The translations under genes were made by a program, and so were the position numbers. From assembly GCA_950295325.1 (NCBI GenBank), contig OX485806.1, positions 14,632,001 through 14,696,000 of the forward strand: a DNA stretch of 64,000 nucleotides, written 5' to 3'. The stretch comes from Polytrichum commune. Taxonomy: Eukaryota; Streptophyta; Polytrichopsida; Polytrichales; Polytrichaceae. This document shows, one piece after another, positions 20,881 through 34,533 of this stretch. The notes under the pieces are model-generated. The model was not told the origin of the DNA. It saw nothing but the letters and a program-made list of their open reading frames with translations, and made no database searches. Position 1 is the stretch's first letter; each line of letters starts with the position of its first letter.

Positions 20881-21185
20881 ATCAGTCGAGATCCGAGTGT
20901 TTCCAAGTCCAACTGGTTACATGTTGTGTGATCTTTTGGTTTTGCCTTTATGAGTTTGAGGTATGTTCTCTAAAATCCCCTAAAACAATGGGTACTTTTC
21001 CCGAAGTCTTTAACACATATCGGGTCACACCGTGGGGCCCGGCCGGTGTGGGGTCTTCCGGAGATGGTGTTGCCCATCCAGGGCAGATGGGAGCTTAGGG
21101 GTTAGTTGGACCCCCGGTGTGGTTTGTATATCAACCGGTTGTTCCTCAAACTCGACCGGTTCATCTGTACCTAGCCGGCCGGCTT
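20880..21185 (+). repeat. R-family repeat copy d
   Basis: It carries AATCAGTCGAGATCC, GTTTCCAAGTCCAACTGG, TTACATGTTGTGTGATC and a terminal CTCGACCGGTTCATCTG, in the same order as other R-family copies. An internal block of about 100 bp (21020-21110) rich in CCGG is extra compared with the other copies. Confidence 0.55.
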
Positions 21186-22269
21186 TCCCCGGTCATTGAC
21201 CAACTCCCTTTGTGGTTTTTGTAATGCGTAACTGCCTATAGTCTAGGTTGGTTTTACACAAACCTTTTCCTGTTTCCCCTTTTTTGAGTCTTGCATCCCA
21301 ATCATTCAATTGACACCCAAACACAAAAGGGAAAAATATACATATAAATAAATAAATAAATAAAGGTCCCAAAACCTAACATTTGAGGACAACTTACGGC
21401 TTGGACATAAAATCAGGAGAGCTTTGCTTTTCAAAAATGATTTTGTCTTTTTCCCTCTACCCATTCATGTATTCTTGAACATGTTATGGATTAGTTTGAT
21501 GGGTGGGTTCGCCAGGTATTATGTATCTAGATTTTCTTGCAATACCTTTCTCCGATAAGTATATGAAAAATGATGTTAAGTTTGATATGCCTGATTTGGC
21601 GTTTGATCTCACACGTGCACTAAAGGTAATATGATCTCTTAAAGGTGGTATGTGGGTGTTATTCGGTTCGTTTCTTCATGTTCTTCAACTTCTAACGAAT
21701 AGGTTAACACAACTTAACTTTTGTGCATTGGCGAATCAACCAAGATGCATCAACAAGTATCGTATTGAAAATCGGGCCTATCCTTGTTTAGTTATCATTA
21801 TCAAAATTGCATGTTTGGTGATTCCTTATGTGACTGCATGTGTCCTCCCAATCGCTTTCAATAGTAAACGAGGAGTAGTTAATTACGTTTGGAATCTTTG
21901 TCCAATCTCTCTTGCACATATGTGTCTCGGTGTTTGCTCTTTCATCTTCATCGAACCACACATAGCAAGGAGACTTTAGCAACTCATGTGTTGGTAGCCA
22001 AAGGTGCTATTATAGACACACCGTAGCTATTGATGTTGAATAATGTTGCCCACAAGGCCTACATGTGGGTGGGTCGGTCATCAAATTGTAGACGAAAGGT
22101 GAACAACTTAATGGAATAGTTTGCACGAGATCTCTTGGTTGTGCTACAACTTCATAGGTGAGGTGGTTGTCGAGGGAACAAGTGATGAAGCGAATGGGAC
22201 TATGCAACCACAACTCGTGAGTGATTCACCAATTGACCAAGCTTACACAAACTTTGGCAATGAGTGCTA

Positions 22270-22422
22270 ATAATCCCTTCTAGTACCACAACATGTGAGA
22301 GAGGTTTCTCTAGGGAAAACTTGATCAAGAGCCATGTACGAGCTAATTTGATGAAATTGATTGGGAGAATGTCACATTGTTATGAAAAAACGAGGGACCC
22401 ACGTATCAACCCTATCAACTAA
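22270..22422 (+). pseudogene. hAT transposase C-terminal relic
   Basis: In one frame this stretch reads IIPSSTTTCERGFSRENLIK and continues SHVRANLMKLIG to a stop at 22420-22422. The CERGFS core followed by N.IKS..R..L is the hallmark of the hAT family dimerisation region near the transposase C-terminus. A TGA at 22261 closes the frame just upstream, and no intact DDE or BED zinc-finger portion could be assembled. It is therefore a decayed fragment, about 50 codons long, of an autonomous hAT element. The ends of the parent element were not found. Confidence 0.65.
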
Positions 22423-25400
22423 TATGGCAATATGATATTCATATAAGTGTATAGATTTTAATCCATTCCATTATCCTACCTCTAATTTTCTTTATCAATC
22501 TTTTAATATCCTCATAAGCTTGTACACATGTGTATTTTCACCAACAACTTATGATATTTATTTATTTATCAATGGTAGAAGTGCTACATGGACAAATGAA
22601 TGTCAACTAATTTGGTTATTGGAGTATTGTTGTTGGTTTAGTATTTCACAAAGATAAAGCAATGAAAGTTTTATATTTGTAACACATCCACATACAATTA
22701 CATAATTTGCGCGTTCAAAACGTAAACACTAGCATGTGAAACATCACCACTTGAGGATTAAGGGTATTAAGATAGATGTGCTTAATGTGGTGTTTGATCT
22801 TAAATTAACACCTATATTTGAGTGGTGTATGGTTGGGTTTGAATCTAGGGGGGGGGGGAGGTGCGAAATCCAACACCCCATCCAAAGGCAACACCTATAA
22901 AAGCCTCTTGATCTTGTACCCAAAACACACCTTAAACCATACGAATGTCTTTGATGTAGAGCGGAGGCAAATCTAGGTGAAAAGCAGGGTGGTTGTGGGA
23001 AAATGTGGGGTTGGTTTTGGACAAAAGTGGAATTGGATTTGAGCAAGCATCATAACCCATCTAGGGGCGGCTCATGTATATGTATGTATCGAGATCCCAC
23101 GTGTGAAAAGGTATAAGAGCACGACTTTCTTAGTGGGTGGAAAGTTGGTTTTAGCGCGAGGGCAGTCTGGGCAAAAGGTGGGGCCGGTTTTGGAAGCCGT
23201 TTGCAATGGAAAACGTGGGAATCTAGGAAACAAATCAGGAAACTAGAGGTAAGCGACTTCGCATGTTTCTAATATATCATATGATGTGCAATTTATCTTA
23301 TTTTGATTTGATTTCTACTACATCTAAGCCAATTTGCTAAGCCAATCATGCATATATACCACTATTTTGAAAGGGCTTCAAAAATAGGCTTAAATCACTT
23401 CACGTGTTGGACTAGGCACCCCCTACCGTAATGGTCAATCTTCCCCCCTTTTCGTGCTCCGGAGTGAGGGAATCGGGGGTTGTGTCCGTACGCGTGCTTT
23501 AAACAGGGCCTGCCAAGGTTGTCACTGATAAAGAAATCCATCTCCACTAGGGTTCCTCTACATAGGCAAGCACATCCATGGTACATTGCTTAGTAGTGGG
23601 GGTATTATTGGGAGGTAGGTGGCTATATTGACATAAGAAACAAGATTTTGCGTTGTAATTTTGAACGATGTGCATGATATCCAAACGTGTTTCTTTTGAA
23701 AAGCAAAGCATACTATTTTGTACAAAATCCTATAGCATAAGCGGGGAGTGTAAATTATTGGTACTATTCTCAACCTTGTCACTAAGAGTACCAAACGTGA
23801 ATAATTAGGTCCCGTGATTTTAAATTAATCAACACCCCACGTCGTTTGGTAGGTAAGTTTAGTCCATAACATCCTTCAGCAACCGGATATTGAGCACGAT
23901 TGAAGAATGTTTTGCCTGGCCCCTTGTCATGCAAGAATCACTTACTAATTAGTGAAGATGTATGAACCTGATTAGATTTATGCATTATAGGATGTGCTAC
24001 ATGTTCATTGATTCCATATTCTCAGTTGGAAACAAGCTTTGCAAATACAAGTGAGGATTATATGCTTAATCCACACCGATCATCACCTTATCGCTCCACC
24101 CTTAGAAGGGTTTATGTGGGCCCACAAATCTCTTAGCAACTATGCTCAAGTCATCAACTAAACGCGAGTTCGTGTACCATGTTCAACATTGAATATGGGA
24201 AGTCTTATTGCAAACATCAAGTTGGGTCGCTAATATTTTCATTGAAAAACACAACTCAACACTATGGACGCTTATTGATGCTATAGTAGAAAAAGTTCAC
24301 ACATGGGGAGGAAACGCCAACTATGCCATGTTTTCATTTTTGTGCATTGACAAAGAAGCTTTGGTCAACCAAGTGTTGCCCTTTTTGCTTTGGACAACTA
24401 AGAGACAATATCCACTCAAGCATTTTTCCAAGGCCAATTTTGAGTCCCCAAATTCGTTCCATGTATAGTAGAAGAATGGAAGCTACTTACTTATTAAGTG
24501 GAAAGCTTTTCGGGGACCACCGCCCGTGCGGGGGGATGCCATGTGGCTAGATCTAATAAGGAGATTGACCAACTATAGTCTTATGAAATTTTTGCACTAG
24601 AGTCAGTCTTGGATTGTGTGGTCAATCATGAGATTCCCTTGGTATTTTAAACTACACTAGTATATTTAAGTAAGTGGGACCATGTGTAATTAAAGAGAAT
24701 CCACTACTTTTTTTTTACAATTATAACCACAACGAGGACAACACCAAATGCTTGTCCACAGTAAGTATATTTAAATATGTGATATGGACCACTATAGCTT
24801 TTGTTGTTCAAATTTAGTGTGGGTGATATAGCCATTTGACATGGGTTAATTTGTGTGAGTTTAGATCACATGTGAGTAAGCTATTATGCCGACGACTTTT
24901 TGATATTTTCCGTCAACCTTAGGTTCCATTTCCTGAATCAGATCGGTTCCAACTTCAACTCGGATAGGAGAATTGCTACTATAGGACCATAGTATAGTTC
25001 ATGACATTCCACAAAACTGTTGTATTAAATAGGAGTGGCACATGTGATTTGTTTTTTCACTTTTCATTCACTTCAATCCTCATTGGAAATGAACTCATAT
25101 GTGCTCCATAATATTTCCCATCCATGTTACTCCCACTAATTACATGTCTAAGGTAACAACACAAAGTTTTTTTTTAATGTTTTGTTGTTTTTGTAAGTGG
25201 GTTATTTTTGCATGGCATCGAAATCATACTCCAAGTACAAGTGTATAGAAGCATTTCAATGAAAGGGTGAAGGCATGGCTAGACTGGTTGGAGTCATGGC
25301 TTATGGTTTTCCTACTTTGCTTGAACATACATGCGTCCGGAACACCAACACCTTGTTCTAGGCTTCTTGGAGAGCTTTGGCATGTCGTCGTGTTTGTTGT

Positions 25401-26034
25401 TTTCAAGGGCGATATGAACTTATTACCATTCAAGCTTCATATAATCGAGCTATATGATATAGGTTGCTTTAACCTTACATGCTCGATATCAAATCGGACT
25501 CTAATAACATTTTGCTTCTTTTTTGGCATTGTTCTCTCACGTGTGACCATTGGTCACTCACAATATGATCAAGTGAAACATCCCCTTCCAATCGGCGAGA
25601 CATGTGAGACCGCTTTAACAAGGCACAATGAAAGCCATCCCCAAGTCATCACTTTTTAGCAACATGACAATATGTTATGCATGTCCTTCTTCTAATTTGA
25701 AAGTGTTGGGGTTCGCAAATAACCCTCGAATAATTATCGTATAGTTCCCTACCGTTCCCGGGACAACATAACAATTGTTCCTTGGTGAAGAATGTTACGA
25801 GTGAATCATGCACAAAACCACCAATGTATGACACACGTGTGTGAGCAAGAAATGAGTGATTGTTTAAAACTTTATATTCTTAACATTCATTCAACTAATT
25901 TTTTTCTCACACTATTTCGATCATATTACGGAAATACCCGAACAAAATGCTCAAACTAACCGTATTGTCACAAAAATATGTTGGAGCATTTGGGGTTCGA
26001 GTTAGTTAAAATACGGGCTCAAATCTATGAACGG
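22423..26034. other. Gene-free stretch after the hAT relic
   Basis: No reliable gene was seen. Open frames such as 24208-24468 and 25267-25659 (130 codons) show no familiar domain and no exon pattern. A short G run is present at 22849-22858. The rest is AT-rich sequence with scattered repeat fragments. Confidence 0.45.
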
Positions 26035-26214
26035 GAAGATCCGATCACTAGTTACGGATGAACCACGTGAGTTTGAAAGACAGTCGATTCAACTTCGAGA
26101 CTTTAGGCAAATTGCCAATCGTTTTAAAGGAACAAATAGAATATACCTCGAATAAATAAAGAAAAACCAAAACATCACAACATTTTAACATGTTGGACTT
26201 GGAAACACTAGGAT

Positions 26215-26870
26215 TTGAGAATTAACCAATTGAACTTTAAGGGCTCCTTCACACACGAGCCAAGAGCCGTGACCATGAAATTGTGAGAGCCCCAAAGAAA
26301 GTGTCCAAAGGCCGTCCCAATACACCTCAACAATCATGTAGTATGAAGTCATATGCGACCAGGTCCTCAACCATATATTGTTTCAATGAATTTTTATTCA
26401 TGCGGGACCTCACACATAATAAAATAAAATAAACCAACAGTGGTGAGCATTCGGAGGGCCATGGTCTCCCGGTTTTGTGTTAGACCTACCTCCAAGAGGT
26501 GGTTTTTGAAAATAGCCCAAGTGACCATGAAACGTGATCCATTTGATGCCATGTAGGAAATCATCTAGACTTTACATCCATCTTGCATTCACATACTCAC
26601 TTGGTCCCTCAAGCGTAGTGTGAAGCGAACTTGGACCGGCTCCGCTTTTTCCACCAATGAGAGTGCTTGAAGTGGAATGGTCATGGGCTCATAGTCTCGT
26701 GTGTGAAGTGGCCCTAAGACTTTAGGACAATCCCCGACCGTTTTAGACGAATCTATACATTAGACCACAAGGGAATAAAGAACCACCAAAAGATCACAAC
26801 AAGTAACCAAGTGGAGTTGGAAACACTAGGGTTTTGACCGATTTTGCCCTAAAATCTCCCCGGGCGTTTG
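26215..26870 (-). repeat. R-family copy interrupted by a MITE
   Basis: The left piece ends AACCAATTGAACTTTAA at 26240 and the right piece resumes TAAGACTTTAGGACAATCC at 26715. Joined without the insert they read like the uninterrupted copies at 28195 and 59110 (GAAGTTCAAGACTTTGGG). The insert is the 474-bp Harbinger-like MITE. Another R-family copy lies directly before it at 26035-26210. Confidence 0.65.
26241..26714 (+). mobile_element. 474-bp Harbinger-like MITE nested in an R-family repeat
   Basis: It is flanked by TAA at 26238-26240 and 26715-26717. The ends are GGGCTCCTTCACACACGAG and CTCGTGTGTGAAGTGGCCC. It is equal in length to the copy at 17054 and shares landmarks such as CCATGAAATTGTGAGAGCC, CCGGTTTTGTGTTAGACC and ACTTGGACCGGCTCCGC. 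No open frame of note. Confidence 0.82.
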
Positions 26871-28139
26871 CCCGGAAGCCTCGAACGTCTTCGGTCAAAT
26901 TGGTCAAAGGATTTGTGAATAGCTAGGGACCTCGGGCATGCATGAGGAATGTTCTTTTCCAAACTCATGACCTATAGCCAAAGCTTTAAAAGAATATAAT
27001 AAAATAATTAGAGACTCCACTCGCGAGTCCCGGTCAACTTCACTTGCCACGTTTTCCGGGGAGTATGTACCGAACCGCAATCTTGAGAGGAGCTTTAGTG
27101 GATTTTTAGTGAGAAAGGAGTCACACAAATTACATGCATTATTTTAATCTCTTAAAGTTATCGTGGCCTTTGTCCAATTTGAACTTTGTGACATCTCAAT
27201 TCTTCATTTGGAAAGCAATCGTAAAAAGCTTGAATAAGACAATCGTCTATAGAAGAAAAAAAGAGTAAAGAGCCACAACATTATCCTTCCTATGGCACCG
27301 ATGTCAATGAGAGTTTACATTACTACAATTGTAGGGTCTAGAATCTACGATTGTCATAATGTTGTGTGAAAAATGGGGTCGTGTCTTAATGAGCGCGCGC
27401 GTCAAATGAGAAGCGTGTTCTAGGTTCATGTTTCCTAGTACATTGATAATCTCCATTAGTGCGTTTACTATTCAGAGTTACACAATGCTATAACGTCTTA
27501 CTCACGAGTTTAGTTTTTACTAACAAAGTTCAATAATTTGTTCGGACATTAGAGAACATAGTTTTATTTTTCTGGTGGAATATTACATCCTCAGTAAATA
27601 GTTATAGCACCGCGTAACTCCGAAACTAACATGCACTAATTGGGATAATTAGTGTAGTGATATGGTCATCGTTTTATCTTGATCATGGGTTCCTATGATG
27701 TGGCTCAACTGCCCTCGTGGAAAAATAACACACATTTCACTCTTATACATGATAAAATGATGTCCGACTCAATACATTGAGTGTTGAAAACTAATTTCAT
27801 TTTGCATTGAGCATGATCTTGAGGGGTGTGGATACGACAAGTGCCAAAGTTCCTCTCATAAATGGGTTTTTTTGGGTGTGTCAAAAAGCATCGATACGCA
27901 TGTTTAGTCCCAAGGGTAGAATTGAATGTTCAACATCAATTTACCAAGTATGGGCCTTCTTCATGTGGATGATCAAAGGAGCAAAATTTCTATGTAAGGT
28001 TATCCGGGTGTTATTTGGTTATTTTCCCTAATCAGACATCTAAATTTGAGATGGTGTGTGCACTAGGTGTGGATCTAAAAACAAACGCCATAAAGACACA
28101 TATTTAAAGAGAGGTTGGGTTACATCAACACCTATGATC

Positions 28140-28345
28140 GGAGAGAATCGACAGTTAGTTATAGATGAACTGGTTGAGTTTGAGAAATAACCGGTTGAAG
28201 TTCAAGATTGCAGGAAAATTACTGATCATTTTAGAGGAATTTATAGAATATACCCCAATTTAATAAAGGAAAACCGAAGGACGTCAACATGTAACCGGTA
28301 GGACTTGCAAACACTAGGATCTCAACCGATTATGCCCAAAAATCT
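28140..28345 (-). repeat. R-family repeat copy g
   Basis: It is nearly full length. It opens CAGTTAGTTATAGATGAACTGG, passes through GAGAAATAACCGGTTGAAG, TTTTAGAGGAATTTATAGAA and CAACATGTAACCGGTAGGAC, and closes GATTATGCCCAAAAATCTCC. Confidence 0.6.
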
Positions 28346-31300
28346 CCCCGATCGCTGATCAACACATTTGAGAGGACTAATGGCTTTTAAGGAAATCAAT
28401 GCACTCGCACTTTTTATAACAATGAGTAAAACAAGGGAGGTTTGATTTTCAACTAGACTTTTTATATTAATGCTTCATTGTATATTTTGCTAATGCTTCA
28501 TCGAATTTAAGACATGCATTTTATCAATAGAAGATGGAGAATGAGGAAAGACACCGAATTGCGACACTTACATACCGTCGTCAATTGCTAAGAGGATTTA
28601 CATATAAGGCATGTTATTTTATTTTTGGAAAAAAGTTAAGTTGAGGTAAGTAGGTCTAAAATGGACACTTTTAGCTAAGCACCCATTTTGCCTATGATAT
28701 GAAGCACACCATTTGTGCAAGACAATCGGCAAATTCAAATCATGGATGTAACCATCCTCCTCGTAAGCTTCGGGGCTTATATGATATCGTATTCAACATC
28801 ATAGTGAAGACTTAATCATTGTTCTTTAATGTCATATAGGGTTCTTGATTTTTGTTGAATACCGAGCTTAAAATGGAAAGGAAATACTGAGCACATGCTC
28901 CAATTTCTTCTAGAAACATTTGTATTTGGTGTACGTTCTTAGACCCACACCTAACCACACACCACTCAAATAGGTGTCCTTACAAGACGAGTAACCAAAT
29001 CATGACATCTACTTATCTTAATACACGTGGCCTATTATATGCATCCACATCATATAATAGACCACTACAAGTGTAAAGGTTGTGGACAATTTTCATGCTT
29101 CCGTGAAAACTTATCCTAATTCAATGAGAACTATGCTAACTTACCATAGCGGTAAGTTTGCATTGTTCTTATGCTAACATAGGACAAGTGCCCAAGACTC
29201 GTGTGTTGGTAATTGGTGAACACAAAACAAGGAAGGTGGTCAACTCTAGTTGCATCGATGAACTTCAAGGTATTTGTGGAATTTTTTTTTTCCGTTTGTG
29301 CACAAATGTAAGAGAATTTCATTGTAAAGGTAACCATGGTACAACCAAAACTAACCCAAAAGCGAGGTCGTCACTAAAGGAATCTACCCATAGTTGGACT
29401 TGAGGGTTTCCTAAATTACTCTCCGGTCCGTTCTAGTTCAAAATAGTCCCTCTACACCCCAAGAGAGAGAGAGAGAGATGAAGTTTGAGCTTCTTTGTTT
29501 TGTGTCAGTCACGTAGCATCATTTGCAATTAACGGATTTGTTAGACTTTGCTTGTGTAGAATTTTATGCGAGAAGAGGGTTGTTTCTTTGTCATCTTCCT
29601 TTTGGTTGGTCTAGCCGACACAAGGAAGTGTATCATTATTGTCAACGCCTAGACATGCCAAAGGCAAAATATGTTCATGATTCATGTTACTTTCCTTGAG
29701 AGGCCCGAGTGTTGAGGGGAAACCGGCATTCTCTAATATATGTCATAAAATAACACTTCCAAAAGTTACTTGAGATTTGTCGCATGAAAGGATTTGTGAA
29801 GCATTATCAAAGCATGACATTCAACCAAAATAAAGAAATAATTTAAAACTAATTTTTGGTCCTCTCATAACGAGTTTAAAAGCAAAAATATGATAGAATA
29901 TCATCATGTTGATAGAAGTCGTTCTTGTAATGTGAATTATGATGTAATTGACTTTGATTACTGGTGTTTGGGGCGGAGTGTCATAAACATAACATGATCT
30001 TCGTAAATTGATCAGCCCTTGATCAAGCAATCAAAATGTCTCTCGAGAAGCGCTCACTTTGTGAGGTATTAGTGTACATGCTACCCAACCCAATTCAACC
30101 TTCAACACCACATTTTGGTTGCCACATCATTCCTCCCAAAATCCCTTTAGTGTTGGTTGGAAGTTGTTTTTGACCAAAAACAATTATGCGCATGTGCAGG
30201 GGGGGGGGGAGGGTGTTCAAGGGTTACATCATAATGATGTCTTAAGAAGCAAATTTGGATTTTACCACATTATTTCTTGTTCTCCATTGAACTCACAACC
30301 AACCTCCCCAACCAATGAATACTCTTCACAACAAAATTGTTCTATTCACAAACACACTCTTCACTTTCAATTCTCAAATGGTGCTTCCCTCCAAATCAAA
30401 GTTGTTGAAAAGACTTGTCGGAATTCATACAAAAAAACAAAACATGAATAATCGTATGAACACTTCATTATCAAATTTCAACGCTTCCAACCTAAAGAAG
30501 TGTTTTAAGATTACAAATCATATCATTTTAATTTCAAACTTGGTACGTGTATCGCCAAGCTGATTACATATACATAATTAAATGATTTTTATTTAAAAAA
30601 AAATTAAATTAGAAACCCTATCATACATGCCCTTGAGAAGCAACGGTGGCCCCCTTGGGCACATGATTGGGGTCACAGCCAGTCAAAGCTGTCTGATGGG
30701 AACAGAACGGAAAACTTTTTTTTTTTTTTTTTTTTTTGGTCCTAATTCTTGTAAAATACGAATGATAGCTAAATGCAAGCTCTCCAGAATTTTCCTCAGG
30801 ACCTGCATATGATCATAATAGTGACGCCCGTGACAGTCATTAATGGAGGGACACACCGATATGGAAGAGGGGTAGGCAGGTCACCCACTCTCATTGGGTT
30901 TCGGGTTTCACCCTAAGTTGATCCACCCCCCCCCCCCCTTTTTCCTTTCCTCTTTTGAATCCATGGGCGAAGGCTTTTGGGCTCTTTGATTGCCTCGGAC
31001 ATGGGCAACGGTTTTCGGGTCACCTAAAAGCGTCAAGTCGACGGGAAAACCCTTGATGCCATGTTCTCAAAGTGATGCAAATTGGGGTGTTGGGGTTTGT
31101 GGTAATGGTGATGGGTCTTAAGTGGTTATTATTTTGTCCCAACTAGCCCACTTCTCCAAGGATATGGAACACGAGGTTGGTACGAGATGGTCAGGAAGTC
31201 CAGATCAAAAGTCGTATCCACTTCACGCCGTTACTCAACGTTCAACTCTCATTATGTGGGCCCTTAGAATATAACAACGAGATGTTCGAAATGTCACACC

Positions 31301-32882
31301 GAGAAACTCGAATTCAGATCGAACTCCGAGCATCTCATTGTTGTATTTTGAGGGCCCACGTCGTTGAGTACTGCTATGTTTCCTCGTGATTTTTGAAACT
31401 CAAAGTAAATTTTTACTCATTGTGAAAATGAGGATTCTCGTGCTCGTTTAAAGGATTATATAGGGTCCTCATTTATGTTGATTGTTGAGCCTAGGATGGT
31501 TCGTATTATGGGAAGGTAGTATGATCTTTAAACACATGTTTCTTTGTGGTTCGTTCTTGGATTCACACCTAATCGCATGCCATGTCTATGTTTATCCATG
31601 TTAGGGGTATGGAGAGAACTTACTCCATATTGCTCTATGATAGATTCATGCCAAATTCGTCTCATAAATTTTATTTAAAGATATTAGATGTCAATTCCGG
31701 GACTATCTTTGGAAATAAAAGAAAAAGGAAGGTAAACAAAGTCGGACCCCCGGCCCTTATTGTGACGACTATGCGGTCCATTGGGATGGCCTAGCCTCAA
31801 TGCACTAACGATGAGCTTACCAGACAGTCTTTGAACACTTTTTAGGTCGAAGGTTGATCATCAATTCCACTTTAGCCCTTGGACTTTGTGAGCTCCATCA
31901 TTGCATAATGCTACAATATGTATATGATTCGCAAGGCATAAAATTGACACACCATATTTATTACACGACCCCCACAACTTGTTACATAGTAGCAAACGAC
32001 TCTCCTTTGCAATACCAATTACGTGCAAAGATGATGAATAGTGTGGGCCACACTAAATCATGATGTTTATAGTGTGGATTGTAGATTGTGCAAGGTTAAA
32101 ACTAGTCTTAAACATACCGCACTTACTAACAACTCTTACCTTAAGGCATAGAATAATCATTTATTGGAACCTACGTGACCTCGTGTCAACCCTAATCATT
32201 TCATATTGGAATTGCTCATACCTTAAAACATGGTCTTAACATTCCAAGGGAACATGTATTATTTGTTTGATTTCATAGTCACCAATTTTGTGAGGAGGCC
32301 CTTGTTTTTCTTTTCTTTTCTTTTCCCCATACCAAACACGGCTTGGTGGTTTGACATGTAACAATGATTCGATGAGGAAATCCGCTTGTATTGTCATCAC
32401 GTTGGTTGGATGTTGGAGCCTTACATAAGTGTCCCCTTTGGAAGTCAAACTTCAAACACTCAAATGACATACCCAAAAGTCAAGTAAAGTGAGAGTAGAA
32501 TGTCTTAGGGCCAACTTTATACCGGATGTAGAGGGTCCTTGACCGTGATATACTAATTATGCGATTGGTCGAGAAACCGGAGACAACCCAGGTTCATTGT
32601 ACACACTAGACCACGAGGGCACGAGGGACTCAAGAAACTTGAATGGAAGAAACATCTACATGTCATCCTACATGGCACCGAGTGGATAACGTATCATGGT
32701 TGACTGGACATCGCTAGAGACCCGTCACAAAAAGGTGTGTTTGACGTAAAAACTAGGGCTCATGGTAAGCAATTAAATTCTCGTTGACTTTTAGAAATAT
32801 TATATTGCCATGGTGGGGTCCTAAACTACCCACTATTTTGAATTGTCCATAAAATATGGTATGGCCCCTCAACATGGTACAC

Positions 32883-33050
32883 AACATTATTCAGATCCAT
32901 AATAATGTTATGTGGGACTGACATGATTTCATAAAATATTCCCTCATATTTCCCACATTCACCCTGAATGTGAAAAATATCAGGAAATATTCCATGAAAT
33001 CATGTATGTCCCATATAACATTGTTATGGATTTGAATAATGTTATGTATA
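32883..33050. mobile_element. Foldback MITE, about 170 bp
   Basis: The left arm begins CAACATTATTCAGATCCATAAT and the right arm ends with its mirror, ATGGATTTGAATAATGTTATG. The arms pair over about 65 bp with scattered mismatches. A related copy is at 54713-54837. No coding content. Confidence 0.65.
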
Positions 33051-34172
33051 TGGGAGTTTTGGAAGGTGGGAAGGAGAGGGGGTCGATTTGTGGGTCCCCA
33101 CAACTTGGCGCAAAGTAACGATCGAGTCGAACTCCTCGATTGCATTGAAACATGAAAGGAAGCTAACTTGTACATATAGATGCTTCGAAATAGCCTTTTT
33201 TTATTTAAACCCTCGTTTGGAAGCTTGCATTCAAAGTTCCCACCCGGAGGTCTTCATATTTTTCTTCTTAAAAGGTGCCCATCATGGCAAAAAATCGGTC
33301 GTAAGGATCGGATCCACCATGGCTTTTTTTGGAGGGATGCGCCCGGTTTCACACATCCAAAAACATCATTGGTAGTTTGACTCGGAGGAGTTGAAGAGAG
33401 TAGCTAGGGATCCACAAGCATCGTGGGAATGACGTTGATGCTCCCCACATGTTCACTTGGATAAACTTCTCCCCAATCGATGCAAAAATTGGCCTCGTGG
33501 GTGCATCCCGGGTCGAGGTGCATGTGGGTAAAGTTTGAATATTAGTGTGGCCCACACTATTTATCGTAGACTCACATTGAGTGTCTTATAATGATTGGGT
33601 GGTAACAAGGCAAGGTGTCATATGGTACTTGATGCTATAAGACAAGTTGTGAAGAGCATTTTAATTCACATGGCACACTAAACTAAGATGTTAAGTGTAT
33701 TCAGAATTAAGCATGAATTATGGACAACTCCAGCTGCCAATCAGATGTACACTGGTTCGCAAAACTAGACAATATACGGTGGTTGGCGAATATGAAATAC
33801 ATACATTTGAAATTGTGGTTGTTGTGTTGTTGTTGTTGTCGTTGTCGTTTGATGTTGTTGTCCCCACAAATGCACATTCCTTGATATGTATAGACAAATG
33901 GTTTGCCCAAATATACTTAAACATTTGTTACTGGATCAAATGTTTGATATATCATGAGAAATAGTGAAAACACATAGAAACGTTGCATAAAATTTTGACA
34001 TTTACCTTAAGTGACTTGTTGTTTTATATATTGGAAGCCAATCGGTATAATTAACGATGTCTCTTATGCAAGATATATGTTTTTTATTGCACCACCATGG
34101 TACACCCAATTTTCATGCTAGAACATATCACCACATGGAGTTATTTGTTGCTATATTTGTCGTGTTGATTTT

Positions 34173-34533
34173 GCCCCGGGCTAAATCACATTTGTGTTCG
34201 GCTGGGCCCCATCCCTCCTAGACCTCCTTCACTGCCCAATCATCCTGCCTACCTGCACATGCATGGGAACTCTTCCCCGTTGGGAACCGATGTGACAATA
34301 CATGGTCACTTAAGCCATTAAGCTCCTTTGGCATTTGAAGGAACTCCACGAATCCAACTTGGGAATAATGAAAGTGATGTCAACTTTAATATTTGTAATG
34401 TTCACCGGGTATTATCACATTGGTTCCCAACGAGGAAGAGTTCCCACACATGTGCGGACAGGAAGACTAGGCAGTGAAGGAGGCATGGGAGGGGCATGGC
34501 CTAGCTGAACACATATGTGATTTAGCCTAGGGC
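34173..34533. mobile_element. 361-bp foldback element with arms of about 135 bp
   Basis: The left end GCCCCGGGCTAAATCACAT pairs with the right end ATGTGATTTAGCCTAGGGC. Pairing continues inward through TCCTTCACTGCC, GGGAACTCTTCC and GTTGGGAACC, each with its mirror in the right arm. The loop is about 90 bp. No clear target duplication and no open frame were found, so the superfamily is unknown. Confidence 0.7.

Larger units (their letters stand above)
20312..22269. other. Gene-free stretch between the Mutator-like element and the hAT relic
   Basis: Apart from the GC-rich patch and the R-family copy, the stretch contains a GATA run (20491-20506), an AAAT run (21347-21364) and an open frame at 21650-21979 with no recognisable domain. 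Because a hAT relic follows on the same strand, parts of 21480-22260 may be decayed body of that transposon, but no frame confirms it. Confidence 0.45.
26871..34172. other. Long gene-free stretch
   Basis: The stretch holds an R-family copy (28140-28345), a diverged GTGTCAC-family MITE (about 27470-27650), a foldback element (32883-33050), GA dinucleotides at 29463-29478, a 22-T run at 30716-30737 and a 13-C run at 30926-30938. A repeat around 31130-31560 has diverged relatives near 45640-45960 and 57540-57960. Open frames of 60-110 codons lack recognisable domains. Confidence 0.45.

Noticed and set aside
25267-25659. 130-codon hydrophobic-rich frame
   Set aside because: It has no recognisable family, no splice context and no repeat of the pattern elsewhere. 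It is compatible with chance in AT-rich DNA.
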